Numbered from the stretch's first letter, positions 21,388 to 32,945 are shown. The stretch: DNA of 64,000 nucleotides from Tragulus kanchil (GCA_022376925.1 JAIOJX010000025.1:6045141-6109140); one strand, 5' to 3'. Numbers and translations are program-made. Notes: generated by a model from the letters alone, not told the origin.

Positions 21388-23525
21388 GGAACCTGGGCTA
21401 GGGAGACGCAGGCTCCAGGAGGGACAGATAGTGGGCCTGAGTAAGTAGGCCAGAGCTGGGGGTCTGCATCGAGCGTGGCCTGTGTTGGCCTTGTACTCCA
21501 ATGGCCTTTCCTCTCCTGGTTGCTAGGGAGGAGGAACTGAGCAGCGCTGGTGGAGTGACCGCTTTTGTTCCCAGGCCCTGCCAGAACTGGCCCTTGACTC
21601 TGGGTCTGGAAGCCCCTTGAGTGAGTCAACCTGTCCCTACAAGGGAGGCCCAGAGGACTTGGTGAGGAAGTATGGGTGTGGTCATCACCTGAGCAGAAAC
21701 TTCTGAGCCCGTGTCCAGTGGGAGCTCTCGCCCTGCAGGTGGGTTTCAAGTGCACAGCACACATCAGCTCCTAGCAGCTCAGTTTGTCCTATGACAGGGA
21801 GGGGCCATGCTGTCCACAGAGCAGGTGCTCTGACCACAGGTAACTCCACCCCACAGGCCAGAGGCCACCGTGCCCTCCCAGATCACTGCCAAATTAAGTC
21901 CTAAGTAACCAGCCTGGGCTGCAGCCTGGCTGGGTCGGCGGGGGTGGGGGGGGTCTTCCTCCAAGGGGATGGTTTCCATTTTCCATTTTGGTTCAAGCAG
22001 ACGAATAATGAAACCAAAATTGAGACAGAAATAGCCCAGACTTTATTCAGAGGAAAAAATGGAGAGGTGGAAACTAAGCTCATAAATCAAACTTCTAGCC
22101 ACCCAGACAGACTGGTTTGATTTTAAGGATGAGTAAGGCTAAAGCTGGGAAGGCTTGTGCTTTAGTCCACTGGGGAGGGGCAGGGCTCTTTCGAGGGAGG
22201 GGGCGCCACTTCCTTTTCATCCTTTTTGGCTCAAAAAGCCCAGTCAGGGCCAAAACTTAATATAATACAGCAATATCAACATACAATGAGCTTGGGGTCT
22301 GTTGGAGATAAGATTCATTGCCATCGGGGTCCCAGCTGGTTCCATCTGGTTTTTCTTTGCTGGTAGCTTCCTTTCTTATCTCTGGACACTTCACTAAAGA
22401 CTCTCTTCACTTTTCCCTTTGTTTTCTAGACAAGTCCTGACCCAGCAGGTCACGGAAAGGCGGCCTCAGCACCGCCTTACGGAACCCGGGCTAGGGAGAC
22501 GAGGCTCCAGGAGGGACAGCTGGTGGGCTTGAGTAAGCAGGCCAGAGCTGGGGGCCCCATGGAGGAGGTGCAAGTGTGGCCTGTGTAGGCCTTGTATTTC
22601 ACTGGCCTTTCCTCTCCTGGTCACTGAGGAGGAACTGAGCAGCGCTGGTGGAGTGACTGCTCGTTCCCAGGCCCTGCCAGCAATGGCCGTTCAGACTCTG
22701 GGTCTGGAAGCCCATGGAGTCAACCTGTCCCTACAAGGGAGGCCCAGAGGACTTGGTGAGGAAGTATGGGTGTGGTCATCACCTGAGCAGAAACTTCTGA
22801 GCCCGTGTCCAGTGGGAGCCCTCGCCCTGCAGGTGGGTTTCAAGTGCACAGCACACATCAGCTCCTAGCGGCTCAGTTTGTCCTATGACAGGGAGGGGCC
22901 ATGCTGTCCACAGAGCGGGTGCTGTGACCACAGGTAACTCCACCCTACAGGCCAGAGGTCACTGTGCCCTCCTGGATCACTGCCAAATTAAGTCCTAAGT
23001 AACCAGCCTGGGCTGCAGCCTGGCTGGGTCGCGGGTGGGGGTCTTCCTCCAAGGGATGGTTTCCATTTTCCATTTTGGTTCAAGCAGCGAATAATGAAAC
23101 CAAAATTGAGACAGAAATAGCCCAGACTTTATTCAGAGGAAATAATGGAGAGGTGGAAACTAAGCCCACAAATCAACTTCCAGTCCAACCATGACAGACT
23201 GGTTTGATTTTAGAAAGTAAAGACAAAAATGAGTGAGGCTAAAGCTGGGAAGGCTTGTGCATTAGTCCACTGGGGAGGGGCAGGGCTCTTCTGAGGGACG
23301 GGGCGCCACTTCCTTTTCATCCTTTTTTGGCCCATCAAGCCCAGTGAGGGCCAAAGGAACTTGTGTCACTTAATATGATAATACAGTGAAATCAACATAC
23401 AATGAGCCTGGGGTCTCTCAGAGATAAGATCGATTGCTATCTGGGTCCCAGCTGGTTCCATCTGGTTTTTCTTTGTTGGTAGCTTCTTTTCGTATCTCTG
23501 GACACTTCCACTTAAAGACTCTCGT
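21360..23525. repeat. Adjacent ~1.09 kb duplication (copies 21360-22420 and 22455-23525)
   Basis: The offset is about 1093. The bases just before the clear start of copy 2 (about 22455-22480, GGCCTCAGCACCGCCTTAC) look like a garbled version of the LTR right end at 21366-21386. This implies copy 2 begins inside the LTR with poor sequence. The first 100 bp of copy 2 differ most; the interior differs by a few percent, mainly single-base gains and losses. Confidence 0.85.
21960..22440 (-). mobile_element. Possible decayed LTR, reverse orientation
   Basis: On the minus strand CTGAATAAAGTCTGGGCTAT, then TCTGTCTCAATTTTGGTTTC, resembles an LTR polyadenylation region preceded by 300 bp of promoter-like sequence. 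No terminal repeat or target duplication was found. A second copy lies at about 23055-23525. Confidence 0.3.
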
Positions 23526-23529
23526 TCAC

Positions 23530-26500
23530 TCTTGCTAACCCTGGGGGTTAGATGGACACCCTACGGCAACAGCAATAGAGATGAGGTTTCTTCCTCTCCT
23601 GGTAACAAGCAGAATAAAGGCAACAGTGAACAGCCTAGAGGAGCAGCATGGACTGCCCGGAGTCAGCTCCTCCTAGCCGTGAGTGGCGCTGGTCCGCGAC
23701 CGGAGCTTTCCCTCACAAAACTGACCTAGCGCTCCCTGACATCAGGGAAACCACCTCCTGAATCCTCACCCCTACCTCTGCGTGAATCATGTCCTGCCCC
23801 TGGTGCTTTCACTCCCCCGCCCTGGGATCCTTGTAGCATCTGACATTTCAGAAAGAAGACTGCAGGCCAACAACCCAGAGACAAATGGACCCAGTGACCA
23901 AATGGCCAGACCCTGTTGCTGGACGCACACTGTGACCGTTCTGAAATAATGCAAGAGAAACCCTGTAAGACCTTCACTACTGTGGTCTTCATCACACACC
24001 CTGGACAGGGAGCTCCACCTGGAAGAGCCCCTCTGACTCCCCAGGGCGGGAGGGCACTGTTCTTGATGAGCTAGCCTGCTCTCTTTTCCCCTTTGCCCAG
24101 CAAAGATTAAAAGCCACTTTTCCTCTAAAACTGTCTCCATATTCCTCTTTGGCATGGGTGCACAGCGAGGCATGATTTCGGCATCCAGCCCTATTCAGGG
24201 TGGGGCCGTGGGTCTGGATCAAGGGCTGGAGCAGCTCTGACCACACGGTGAGGAAGGTGACGCGGCCACTCGGTCTGACACCTGCACTGGGCCTGTGGTC
24301 GCGGGTGGAGGCGGTCAGCAGGGGGCCTGCAGTCAGGGAAGGGCCTCCCGGTGCCCACAGGGAAGGTGGGAATGTGGCTCCAGATGCAGACGCTGCTACA
24401 GAACCCCTGAGCTTTCCTGGGAATACTGGGGGTGAGGGGGGCACTCAGACACCAGAGCGGACAGCCTGCCCTGGATGCTCATGTGGGCAAAGGCGGACAC
24501 AGCAACAGGGGCTCTGTCTGCAGGACCCCAGAACCACTCCCAGATCAGCTCCAGGAATGATCCTGAAACAAAAAGAAGCGGGAACCCCACCTACCAGCCG
24601 AGGAGGAAGGGGGCGGGGTGGGCAGGGCCGCCTCACCCCCAGGGACTTGCTGGGAGCCTCACGAGCTGGTGTGCCTACAGCGGAGAAGGGCCCCAGGGCG
24701 CAGAGGGGAGGCGTGGGTGGGAGGGGCCCTGAGCCGGTCACCTCACCCCCTTCATGCCCCGCCTCCCTCAAGGGTCTCTGGGGTGTCTCCTCCCGCAGAA
24801 ACCAAAGGTAGAGCCGTGGCAGTCACCCCCAGCCCCGCCCCTCCAGGGAAGCTCACTAGAGCCTTGGCACCAGGCTGGGGCTGGTCACGTAATGTTGTCC
24901 ACCCTCTCCCTCCAAAATGCCCGGGCCCAGGGGAGCTGGGGCTCAGCATGAACCACAAGCTGGGTGCAAACAGCACAGGCACAGGGGGCTGCCCTAATGG
25001 GAGGCGGGCTTTAGGTCAGGGCAGGAGCTGCCACCAGGTGTGTTAGCTTCCTGGGGCAGCGGTGACAACCGGCCACCCGTGGAGGCTCTGAACAGGGGCC
25101 TGTCCTCTCTCAGTCCTGGAGACCAGCTGTGAGGTCACTGAGCCCCAGGACTAAGCTCCCTCCAGAGGCTCCAGTGGACGGTGCTTTCCCAGCTCTTCCA
25201 GCTTCTGGGAGCTTCAGGGGCTCCTGGGTTCGTGGTCCCCTAGCTCCCACCTCTGCCTCCATCTTCACCTGGTGTCTCCTCTGTGTCTGTGTCCCTTAGA
25301 AGGACACTGTCAATGATTTAGGGCCACCCTGATGCAGGGTGACCTCATCCCCAGATCTGTAACTACTTATACCTGCCAAGACCTACTTCCAGATGACGCT
25401 CCATTCACAGATTCTGGGGTCATGATGTCGACAGCGTTTGGAGCCGCCTCCCGCTCAGCCCACTGCAGCTCCCACTTCCCAGATGCCAGCCTGCCTTCCT
25501 CAGGACAGCGGTCTGGCTGGCGACCTTCTGTCTTTCTGCACGGAGGTGTCCTTTGTCTCTTACTGTAACTTAGGGAGCCTGGGTGGGGCGCCCTGCTGGC
25601 TGACCTCCTGGTTATTCCAGGGACCACGCTGAAGTGTCCTCCCGGCAGTGAGGAGCATGGCCAGGCCTCCCTGTGCACACTCTACACGGGCCCCTCGGTG
25701 GCCAGGCACCTGCACGGGCTGGACTGGTCTCTGGACCACTGCACCTTCTCCCACACGGACAGCCTGGTGCGCTGTGGCGGGCCTATGACCATGATGGCCG
25801 GACCCACCTGATCACTGGGAGCCCTCCTGCCTGCCACGTGGCCTCCAGACCCCACAGGTCCTCCAGTCCTGCTGTGGAGACTCCGGCACCTGCCACGGAC
25901 ACGCCATGCCACTGACCCCCAAGAGGCCTGCTGGGAGGAGTGAGAACTTGGCCATGAAGACAGCAGCAGGCTTGGACCCCAGGCCTGGAGATCAACTTTC
26001 TTCTGTCCCATCCAGGTAAGTGCTCACTAAGAAGTCTACAGAAGCCAAGTTGTGGATCCACCTGCAGGTAAAGAAAAATCCAGAGCTGAAGAGCCTGTGA
26101 GCAGAGTGGAGAAAGCCAAGCAGAAGTCAGCCCTGCAGGAGCAGAAGCAGACGGCAGAGGTCTGGTCTGTGTCCTCAAGAGTCACGACAGGACCAGGGTG
26201 TCCCAGGACCAGGGTGCCTGGGGGAGCAGCAGCTCGGTGGCTTCTGTGAACAGACGCAGCCTCCTGGAGAGCGTGCCAGCCCTGATGGCCCATTTGGAGC
26301 CTTACACAACTAGACAAGAAGACATTCACTCATTCCTGAATGTAACCTGCATCATTAGCTCCTCCTATCTAAACTGGCCCACTGCTGGTTGAAGAGACTT
26401 GCTCTGTTCTTCCAAGACAACAGAGTCTATTTTTAAAACCTTTTGTTTGGAAAAAAAAAATATCAGTGCTTCTTGTGAAACTAAATCTTCTCCAAAAATA

Positions 26501-26660
26501 CAAATAAAATATAATAAAAAAGGAGAAGCATACAGGGCAGACCCTGACTGTAGAAGGTATAGGCAAGTACTGAGGGTGCTCAGATAATCATCCCCCAAAA
26601 GCCCAGAATGTTGTACCTGAGTCATGAGGTCACCTCCCACTGGCTCACCCGGGGGATCGC
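23530..26660. other. GC-rich intergenic DNA, no gene recognised
   Basis: Three kilobases of single-copy, mostly GC-rich DNA. Frames of up to 203 codons (24200-24811) occur on both strands and overlap each other without recognisable domains. A faint similarity to a copine C2 domain near 25790-25820 is discussed under rejected items. An AT-rich, A-run segment lies at 26400-26530. Confidence 0.4.
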
Positions 26661-27201
26661 TACAGGGAAAGCGTGTCCTCGGGTGATTCTCTAACTAACC
26701 TCACCTCAGTCTCACCCCCCTGGGCACTCCTTCCCACCCACTGATAGTCTTTAAATGGAGTCCCTCACCCAAAGGGCCTGCCTGCATGGGCAACAGAAGT
26801 TTTCATAATGAGAGGTTTTCACAGTGTGGGGCCCTGGTGATCAGCACCCCCTGTGTCCTGCATGTCCTGGGAGGGGAAGGAGCCTCAGTCTCAGGGGCCT
26901 GTCCCAGTGCATCCAGGGGCGGGGCTGGGGGGAGGGGCAGCATAGCCAGGCTTCATTCCCCAGAAGCTCCCTTTCCGTGGACAAGTCTTCCCTCACTCCT
27001 GTATCCTCCCTGGAGGCTCAGGAGGCCAGAGCAGGGGGGAGCTTCCAGCACCAGGACCCCACCCTAGGGAACTTCTCAGAAGCAGGGACCAGGCCTGGGG
27101 GCTGAGAAGTATGCTGACTTCTTTGACCCACTGCCCAAGGGACTTCAAGAGTCTTCTCCAGCACCACAATTCAAAAGCATCAGTTCTTTGGTTCTCAGCC
27201 T

Positions 27202-27600
27202 CCCTTTTTCCTTTTTTTACTCATTAAACTTTTTTTAATGGTCTCAAATTCTGTGACAGATTTTTTTTGGTCAAATTGTTTCACTGAAAATTACTGATTT
27301 TAAAAACTAGTAACTTAAAACTGCCACACACAAAATATATGGTCCACAAAAAAAAATTCTCATTTCCTTGTGAAGGTTTCACGATGCACTGTTTTCATTA
27401 ACCAGTCTTTTACTATTAAACTTAAATGGCCAATTGAGACAAATAGTTCTGAGACCATTCTTTCACTACTGATTAAGACTGAGGTGGCAGGTATTGGGGA
27501 TAACTGTCATTTAGCCTTCTGAGCTTGCTGACCTTGTCAGCTCCAGCTGCCTTCTTGTTCACTGCTTGGATGGCACCCACAGCAACTGCTGCTATGTGGG
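27202..27600 (-). pseudogene. EEF1A1: EEF1A1 processed pseudogene, 3' part
   Basis: On the minus strand the reading AVAVGAIQAVNKKAAGADKV corresponds to the C-terminus of elongation factor 1-alpha 1, which reads VAVGVIKAVDKKAAGAGKV. A deletion removes part of the final codons, and the frame runs past the expected stop at GGCTAAATGA. Downstream, the 3'UTR is recognisable: AATACCTGCCACC, GGTCTCAGAACTGTTTGTCT, CAATTGGCCATTTAAGTTTA, a GTGTGTGGCAGTTTTAAGTT phrase and CATTAAAAAAAGTTTAATGA, ending in an A-tract. Lack of introns between coding end and UTR and the A-rich end point to retroposition. Sequence upstream of about 27600 no longer matches, so it is 5'-truncated. It cannot encode a working factor. 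Confidence 0.85.
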
Positions 27601-28310
27601 CCTCTCTGGACAGGGCTCAGAGGCATCACTGTCACCTCCACGGTTTGCTTTCACGCCATGGCTATGAAGTAACGTTTGTCTCAGCTTTCACAAAAACCCA
27701 CGATTCCTAGAACAGAAGATTCTTTATTGAATGACTTCTCTTCAAAGAGCATTTAAAGGCATGTCATATAGATCACAGATGTCCGCGGGTGATTCTCTAA
27801 CCTCACCCCAGTCTTACCCCCCGGGCACTCCTTCCCACCCACTGACAGTCTTTAAATGGAGTCCCTCACCCAAAGGGCCTGCCTGCATGGGCAACAGAAG
27901 TTTTCATAGTGAGAGGTGAGAGGTTTTCACAGTGTGGGGCCCTGGTGATCAGCACCCCCTGTGTCCTGCATGTCCTGGGAGGGGAAGGAGCCTCAGTCTC
28001 AGGGGCCTGTCCCAGTGCATCCAGGGGCGGGGCTGGGGGGAGGGGCAGCATAGCCAGGCTTCATTCCCCAGAAGCTCCCTTTCCGTGGACAAGTCTTCCC
28101 TCACTCCTGTATCCTCCCTGGAGGCTCAGGAGGCCAGAGCAGGGGGGAGCTTCCAGCACCAGGACCCCACCCTAGGGAACTTCTCAGAAGCAGGGACCAG
28201 GCCTGGGGGCTGAGAAGTATGCTGACTTCTTTGTGACCCACTGCCCAAGGGACTTCAAGAGTCTTCTCCAGCACCACAATTCAAAAGCATCAGTTCTTTG
28301 GTTCTCAGCC

Positions 28311-28709
28311 TCCCTTTTTCCTTTTTTTACTCATTAAACTTTTTTTAATGGTCTCAAATTCTGTGACAGATTTTTTTTGGTCAAATTGTTTCACTGAAAA
28401 TTACTGATTTTAAAAACTAGTAACTTAAAACTGCCACACACAAAATATATGGTCCACAAAAAAAAATTCTCATTTCCTTGTGAAGGTTTCACAATGCACT
28501 GTTATCATTTGCCAGTCTTTTACTATTAAACTTAAATGGCCAATTGAGACAAACAGTTCTGAGACCATTCTTCCACCACTGATAAAGACTGAGGTGGCAG
28601 GTATTGGAGATAACAGTCATCTAGCCTTCTGAGCTTGCTGACCTTGTCAGCTCCAGCTGCCTTCTTGTTCACTGCTTGGATGGCACCCACAGCAACTACT
28701 GCTATGTGG
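28311..28709 (-). pseudogene. EEF1A1: EEF1A1 processed pseudogene, duplicate copy
   Basis: The same 3'-terminal EEF1A1 fragment as at 27202-27600, repeated at offset 1109 as part of the second block, with a handful of substitutions. It should count as one locus unless the 1.1 kb duplication is shown to be real. Confidence 0.85.
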
Positions 28710-28978
28710 GCCTCTCTGGACAGGGCTCAGAGGCATCACTGTCACCTCCACGGTCTGCTTTCACGCCATGGCTATGAAGTAACGTTTGTCACAGCTTTCA
28801 CAAAAACCCGCGATTCCTAGGACAGAAGATTCTTTATTGAATGACTTCTCTTCAAAGAGCATTTAAAGGTGTTTTGTGTAGATCACAGATGGTAAGGAGG
28901 CACTATTGTGGCGCTCTTGCTGCACTCACTAGATATGAAGCATTACTTGGAAATGAAGACAGAAGGTCGTTTCCTGAC

Positions 28979-29071
28979 CTGATCTGTGTTCCCTGCCGGG
29001 TATCTGACTGGACTGCAGCAAGCCCTTCAGCCGCGCCACTTCAGTCAAAGTTGGTGCATTTCTACAGCATT
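28979..29071 (-). pseudogene. SNRPA1: SNRPA1-like exon 8
   Basis: The acceptor CATCCAG precedes AATGCTGTAG..., and after a 1 nt deletion near the start the frame reads APTLTEVARLKGLLQSSQIP then GREHRS. This matches the U2A' segment ASTLAEVERLKGLLQSGQIP. The donor is GTCAGG. The single-base loss shifts the frame relative to exon 7. Confidence 0.85.
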
Positions 29072-29611
29072 CTGGATGTCGGGAAACAAGAGAGATGGAC
29101 AGTTACTCTCATTTAGTCACCAGAAAACATTCACAGGAAATCACACCACCTTTCTGAGCTGGACTATTCAACAGGTCTTTGTCACAGGGAGAATTTTACT
29201 GGCAATTTTTTGGCCCATAGCCAAATCATAAATTTCCCAAGAGCTAGAGATCCCCCTACAGGAGACTGCCTGTAACCTAGAATTCCAGCTAAGTGGAATT
29301 ACGGGGCTGGACGACTTGGGAACCAGGATCACCAAGTGAGGATTTCGCATCAGGCAGGACCTTTCAGGTAGCAAGTCCTTTGAGGTAAAATCAAGGGAGC
29401 ACGCAAAGGTGACTAACTCTTCAGAGAAACATATCCTGAGAAAAGGAGTCAAAGTCTGGTCAAATAATACCTTTAAGCTAATTTTTCCTTACACAAAAAT
29501 ATAGCTGGATTCTAACAACTATGGGGGAGACCTGCAGTGTCCGACTCATTTCTTGGGTCACCACATAACTGAACAGCTCACTCCAGTCCGAGAATCCCGA
29601 CTCGTGCTCAC

Positions 29612-29682
29612 CTGGATGGCGTCCACCTGGGGAGGGCCCACCTTCCTTTTCGTCAGTCGGCAAACCAGCCCCTGGACTGAAA
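29612..29682 (-). pseudogene. SNRPA1: SNRPA1-like exon 7
   Basis: The acceptor CCTCCCAAG precedes a frame FSPGAGLPTDEKEGGPSP, matching U2A' FNPGAGLPTDKKKGGPSPG. A 2 nt loss follows, so the end (VDAIQ in another frame) is shifted. The donor GTGAGC is intact. Exon 71 nt. Confidence 0.88.
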
Positions 29683-30074
29683 CTTGGGAGGGAAGAACAA
29701 AACCATAAAATCCAGACCAACGGAAATTGCTTCTCTTTTACTTTCAAAAGCTTTTGAAAGTAACTCAACCAGTGTAGTATCCTAACGTTAACAAGTTGAC
29801 ACAGTAAACTCCTTCAGAAACACCACCCAGTTCACCTTCCTAGGGAGGAAGGAGGGTGTAAGTACTATCACAGTAGACTGGATACTGCAGCACTCGCTCT
29901 AACCTGGTAGAAATCTCACGTGATACATGGACCACTGTGGGTCACGGGCCATCACCGTGCAAATTCAGGACTGTATCAGTCACAGGTGTTTCATTTTGTT
30001 TTGCAGCAGAGCAAATGCCAGAGAGATGATGTCTCTGAAGGTGAAGTGGAATGAAGTGAAAATCCAGATCTTAT

Positions 30075-30150
30075 GTTTTGATTCTCCTGGCAATATCCTT
30101 TGCAAGTTGTACACCCCGTTTGCCCTTGAACCTTCTCTGCTTCCTGATGC
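30075..30150 (-). pseudogene. SNRPA1: SNRPA1-like exon 6, donor lost
   Basis: The frame FKGKRGVQLAKDIARRIKT matches U2A' FKGKRGAQLAKDIARRSKT. The base pair after AAAAC is AT (ATAAGA) where a GT donor is expected, and reading through gives an immediate TAA. A small deletion before FKGK also shifts the frame relative to the upstream QEAEK segment. Confidence 0.85.
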
Positions 30151-30743
30151 TGCTACAGCGACACCATACACAGAGTTAATGGAAATAGGAATACATGTGT
30201 ATTTAGATGCATTCCTCAGAGAATATGAAAGAAAACTCTCCTGGAATACTCAGGGCTGGTAAAATACCTCGAAGTCCATTTCAAATTAGAAGAGACACAG
30301 GAGTCACCTGCTCTGTGAAAGTCCCTGGAGAGAAACCCCTCTCTTGAGTTCCTACGAGGGGCTCTGCAGGATCTAAGTCAGTTAAAAAAGGAAAAAAAAG
30401 AAATCCCCAACAAAGCGAGAATCATCCTAACAATCAGAGCTACTGGGAAGTGGACGACATGAAGCTGCCCAAGGCGCACTCCCCAAGGCGTGTGCCTAGG
30501 CAGGCCGTCCGCGGTGACAGCGCCCATGGTGGCCCTGAGGCGGACCACCTCTGGAGTGCCCAGCGCCCCACCCCCACACACCTTAACGCAAAGGCCCACC
30601 ATAAACACTGCTATGGAAAAAAGTGACTTAACACCCACCCCTGCCCTCCCAGCATGCTTCCTAGAAACCAAAGACAAAAGTCAGAAACAAAGTAGAAAGG
30701 AAAACCACCAACCAATAAAGAGTCACAGCAGAGTAACACTTAC

Positions 30744-30835
30744 TCTTAGTTTCACCTTCTGGAAATCCAGCAGGCTGACTTGTGAGACCTATGATCACAC
30801 AAAGTCTACAATGCTTCCTGTTGGTTACAGGATTC
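30744..30835 (-). pseudogene. SNRPA1: SNRPA1-like exon 5
   Basis: After the acceptor CTAAG the frame reads NPVTNRKHCRLCVI, matching U2A' NPVTNKKHYRLYVI. A 2 nt deletion then shifts the rest (nucleotides still match the LDFQKVKLK region). The donor GTAAGT is intact. Exon 92 nt. Confidence 0.85.
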
Positions 30836-30910
30836 CTTAGAATGCTACGAGAAAAGGAACAATTTGATACCAGTTTTGCTCACAACATAGCATTCGAGAG
30901 GTCCATTTTA

Positions 30911-31231
30911 AAGATTTATTTATTTATTTATTTCAGGCAGGGGTTGGGTTGGGAAGGGAGGGGAGTGGGCGGGCCACTTCTATTGGTCTTTCATTTCTCT
31001 ATTTTCATCCGTCTTTGTTCTTTGGCCCCTGTGGGCCTCCCATCACAGTGGCCTCTGTTGTCGCAGAGCGCCGGCTCTGAGTGCATGCGCTCCAGAGCTC
31101 TGGCTCGGTAATTGGCACATAGGTCCAGCCACTCCACGGCACGTGGGATCTTCCCAGGCCAGGGATCGAACTGGTGCCCCCTGCACTGCAAGGTGGTGTC
31201 CTTAACCACTGGACCACCCGGGGAAGCCCCA
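30911..31231 (-). mobile_element. CHR/Bov-type SINE, intronic, reverse, with target duplication
   Basis: The reverse-complement SINE ends GGGGAAGCCCC at the right and has an ATTT-rich tail at the left. It is flanked by a perfect 14 bp target duplication AGAGGTCCATTTTA (30897-30910 and 31232-31245). It lies between SNRPA1-like exons 4 and 5. Confidence 0.92.
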
Positions 31232-31267
31232 AGAGGTCCATTTTAATAAAGTCTAATGAGTCCATCA

Positions 31268-31597
31268 TGGAGAAGGAAATGGCAACCCACTACAGCATTC
31301 CTGCCTGGAAAATCCCATGGATGGAGACACCTGTCTCTACAGGCAAGCTACAGTCCAGGGGGTCTCAAATATTTATAAATAGGGCTTCCCTGATGGCTCA
31401 GGGGTGAGGAATCTGCCCGCAACGCAGAACACCTGGGCTCCACGCCGGGGCTGGGAGGATTCCCTAGAGGAGGGCATGGCAACCCACTCCAGTGTTCTGG
31501 CCTGGAGAGCCCCATGGACGGGGGAGCCTGGCGGGCTGCACGCACCCCACGGGGTCACACAGAGTTGGACACGACTGAGCATCTCTGTAGCAGCAGC
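31268..31597 (+). mobile_element. Composite Bov-A / Bov-tA SINE
   Basis: A Bov-A-like unit (31268-31365) is joined to a tRNA-headed Bov-tA unit (31381-31597: GGGCTTCCCTGATGGCTCAG..., CACACAGAGTTGGACACGAC). The whole is flanked by AATGAGTCCAT at about 31256 and 31599, so it may have moved as one element. Confidence 0.8.
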
Positions 31598-31698
31598 AAT
31601 GAGTCCATGAAGGAAGGAGAAGCTCACCATTCTTCACATCTCAGTGTCATATGAACTTAATGTTAGGGAAATTTTAATAGAGCCCAAAGTATTTTCAG

Positions 31699-32236
31699 CA
31701 TTTTTTTTTTAATTTTTATTTTACTTTTAATTTTTACGGACTTTTGTTGTTTACAGATATGTATGATCCCAGATCAGTCATATGTATATCCCCCCCACCC
31801 CACCCCTCCAGACCGTCACCCAGCACCCCTGCAGGATCCCCTTTTCTCACAGAGCAATTACTATGGCTATTTTCTTCACACATGATAGTACAGGTTTTCA
31901 TGCTACTTCCTTTACGCCTCCCACCCACAATGTCCGTATGTCCACTGTCCATGTCTGTTTTTCCATTGCTTCACTGCATGTGTTATCATTACCATCCTAC
32001 TAGATTCCACATATATGTGTTAGTTTATTGTACTCGTCCTTCTCTTTTTGACTGACTTCACTTTTTATGATAGGCTCTAGATCCAGCCACCTTATTAGGG
32101 CTGATTCTTCCCCATTTCTTTTTAGAGCTGTGTAGTATTTCATTATGTACCAGAGCTTTTGTATCCATTCATTCATCAATGGGCATCTAGGTTGCTTCCA
32201 TGTTCTAGTTATTGTATAGAGAGCTTTCAGCATTTG
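31699..32236 (-). mobile_element. L1 3' end, reverse orientation, 5'-truncated
   Basis: Starts with a T-run at 31701-31712 (the poly-A of a minus-strand element). The minus-strand reading at 32000-32233 (MNEWIQKLWYIMKYYTALKR... then KDEYNKLTHICGI) has the look of the L1 ORF2 C-terminus. It lies in the intron between exon-4-like and exon-5-like blocks. Confidence 0.8.
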
Positions 32237-32337
32237 TTTTTTTAAACTTACTTTTTACTAACTGGTAACTTCATGATCAAGGCCGGCAACGGTGCTATTT
32301 TAAAAGAATTTCCTGTCACCACAGAGAGTTTCCTTAC

Positions 32338-32379
32338 CAAAGTCCGTGATTTGAGAGACGCCAGAGGGTCCAGATCACC
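32338..32379 (-). pseudogene. SNRPA1: SNRPA1-like exon 4
   Basis: The acceptor GTTGCTTCACAG precedes a frame GDLDPLASLKSRTL, matching U2A' GDLDPLASLKSLTYLS, and the donor GTAAGG follows. This exon of 42 nt is in frame with one replacement (L to R). Confidence 0.88.
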
Positions 32380-32900
32380 CTGTGAAGCAACAGCCACAGG
32401 TAAGAACACACACACCACAGCCCATCCCGGTGCCGCGACACACCAACGCCCCTGCACCGAGGACGCACCTTGCCTTTCACGCATTCATCCTTTTTTCCTG
32501 CCCTGGCACCCAGCCCAGCCCTAGCACTTCATAGATGTTTGGAACATTTCTACTGAATAACTGGTTAAACTATTCAGTACAAATTTAATTAATTTAAATT
32601 AAACCCCAGGACACAACAGCTTCTGTCTCAACAACAGAAGAGAACAAAAGAAAAAAAAATGTAACATTTCCTGTAGCAACTTCAAAGGGGCTACTGAGTT
32701 TAAAGCAATGACTGAGAAAAGAAAGCAATGTGAACACTGAGGTATTTCTGGGGAACGTTATTCATACAGGGAACCTCAAACTGAGATCCTGGTGTTGGGG
32801 CCTGGGAGCAACACAGGCATACCATCTGTGTCACCTTTATTCTAGGTCCCCCTAAGTCTCTTCAAACACATTTTTCAAGGACAAGGAATATAGGTAAAAT

Positions 32901-32945
32901 GTATGTGTGTGTGTATATATATATATAAAAACAGAGAGAGAGAGG
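32901..32945. repeat. Compound microsatellite (TG)n(TA)n...(GA)n
   Basis: TGTATGTGTGTGTGT is followed by TATATATATATA and, after a short A-run, AGAGAGAGAGAG. A typical length-variable intronic tract. Confidence 0.9.

Larger units (their letters stand above)
18497..21495. repeat. Ancient tandem duplication with reciprocal insertions (A 18497-19950, B 19951-21495)
   Basis: Both copies run from ATCAGCTGTTAACTCACAGA to a TTGGCCTTGTA phrase. Divergence by eye is about 5% in the first third and clearly higher (about 10-15%) later, with many indels. Copy A contains a SINE (18985-19258) absent from B; B has the uninterrupted site at about 20425. Copy B contains a solo LTR (20946-21387) absent from A; A has the unduplicated GGAAC at about 19854. 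Removing the insertions gives units of about 1.17 and 1.10 kb. Unlike the other pairs this one behaves as a genuine old duplication. Confidence 0.85.
26669..28892. repeat. Adjacent ~1.11 kb duplication (copies 26669-27780 and 27781-28892)
   Basis: The offset is 1109 and the interior is nearly identical, containing an EEF1A1 pseudogene. Edge differences are clustered at 26670-26700 versus 27781-27810 and just before 27780 versus 28892. Confidence 0.9.

Noticed and set aside
24200..24811. 203-codon plus-strand frame
   Set aside because: Overlapping long frames exist on the opposite strand, there are no motifs, and the composition is GC-rich low-complexity.
25690..25830. Faint copine C2-like reading (AYDHDGRTHLI resembling YDYDNDGSHDLI)
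   Set aside because: Only about a dozen residues match, the frame is short and no neighbouring copine segment was found. Too weak to call.
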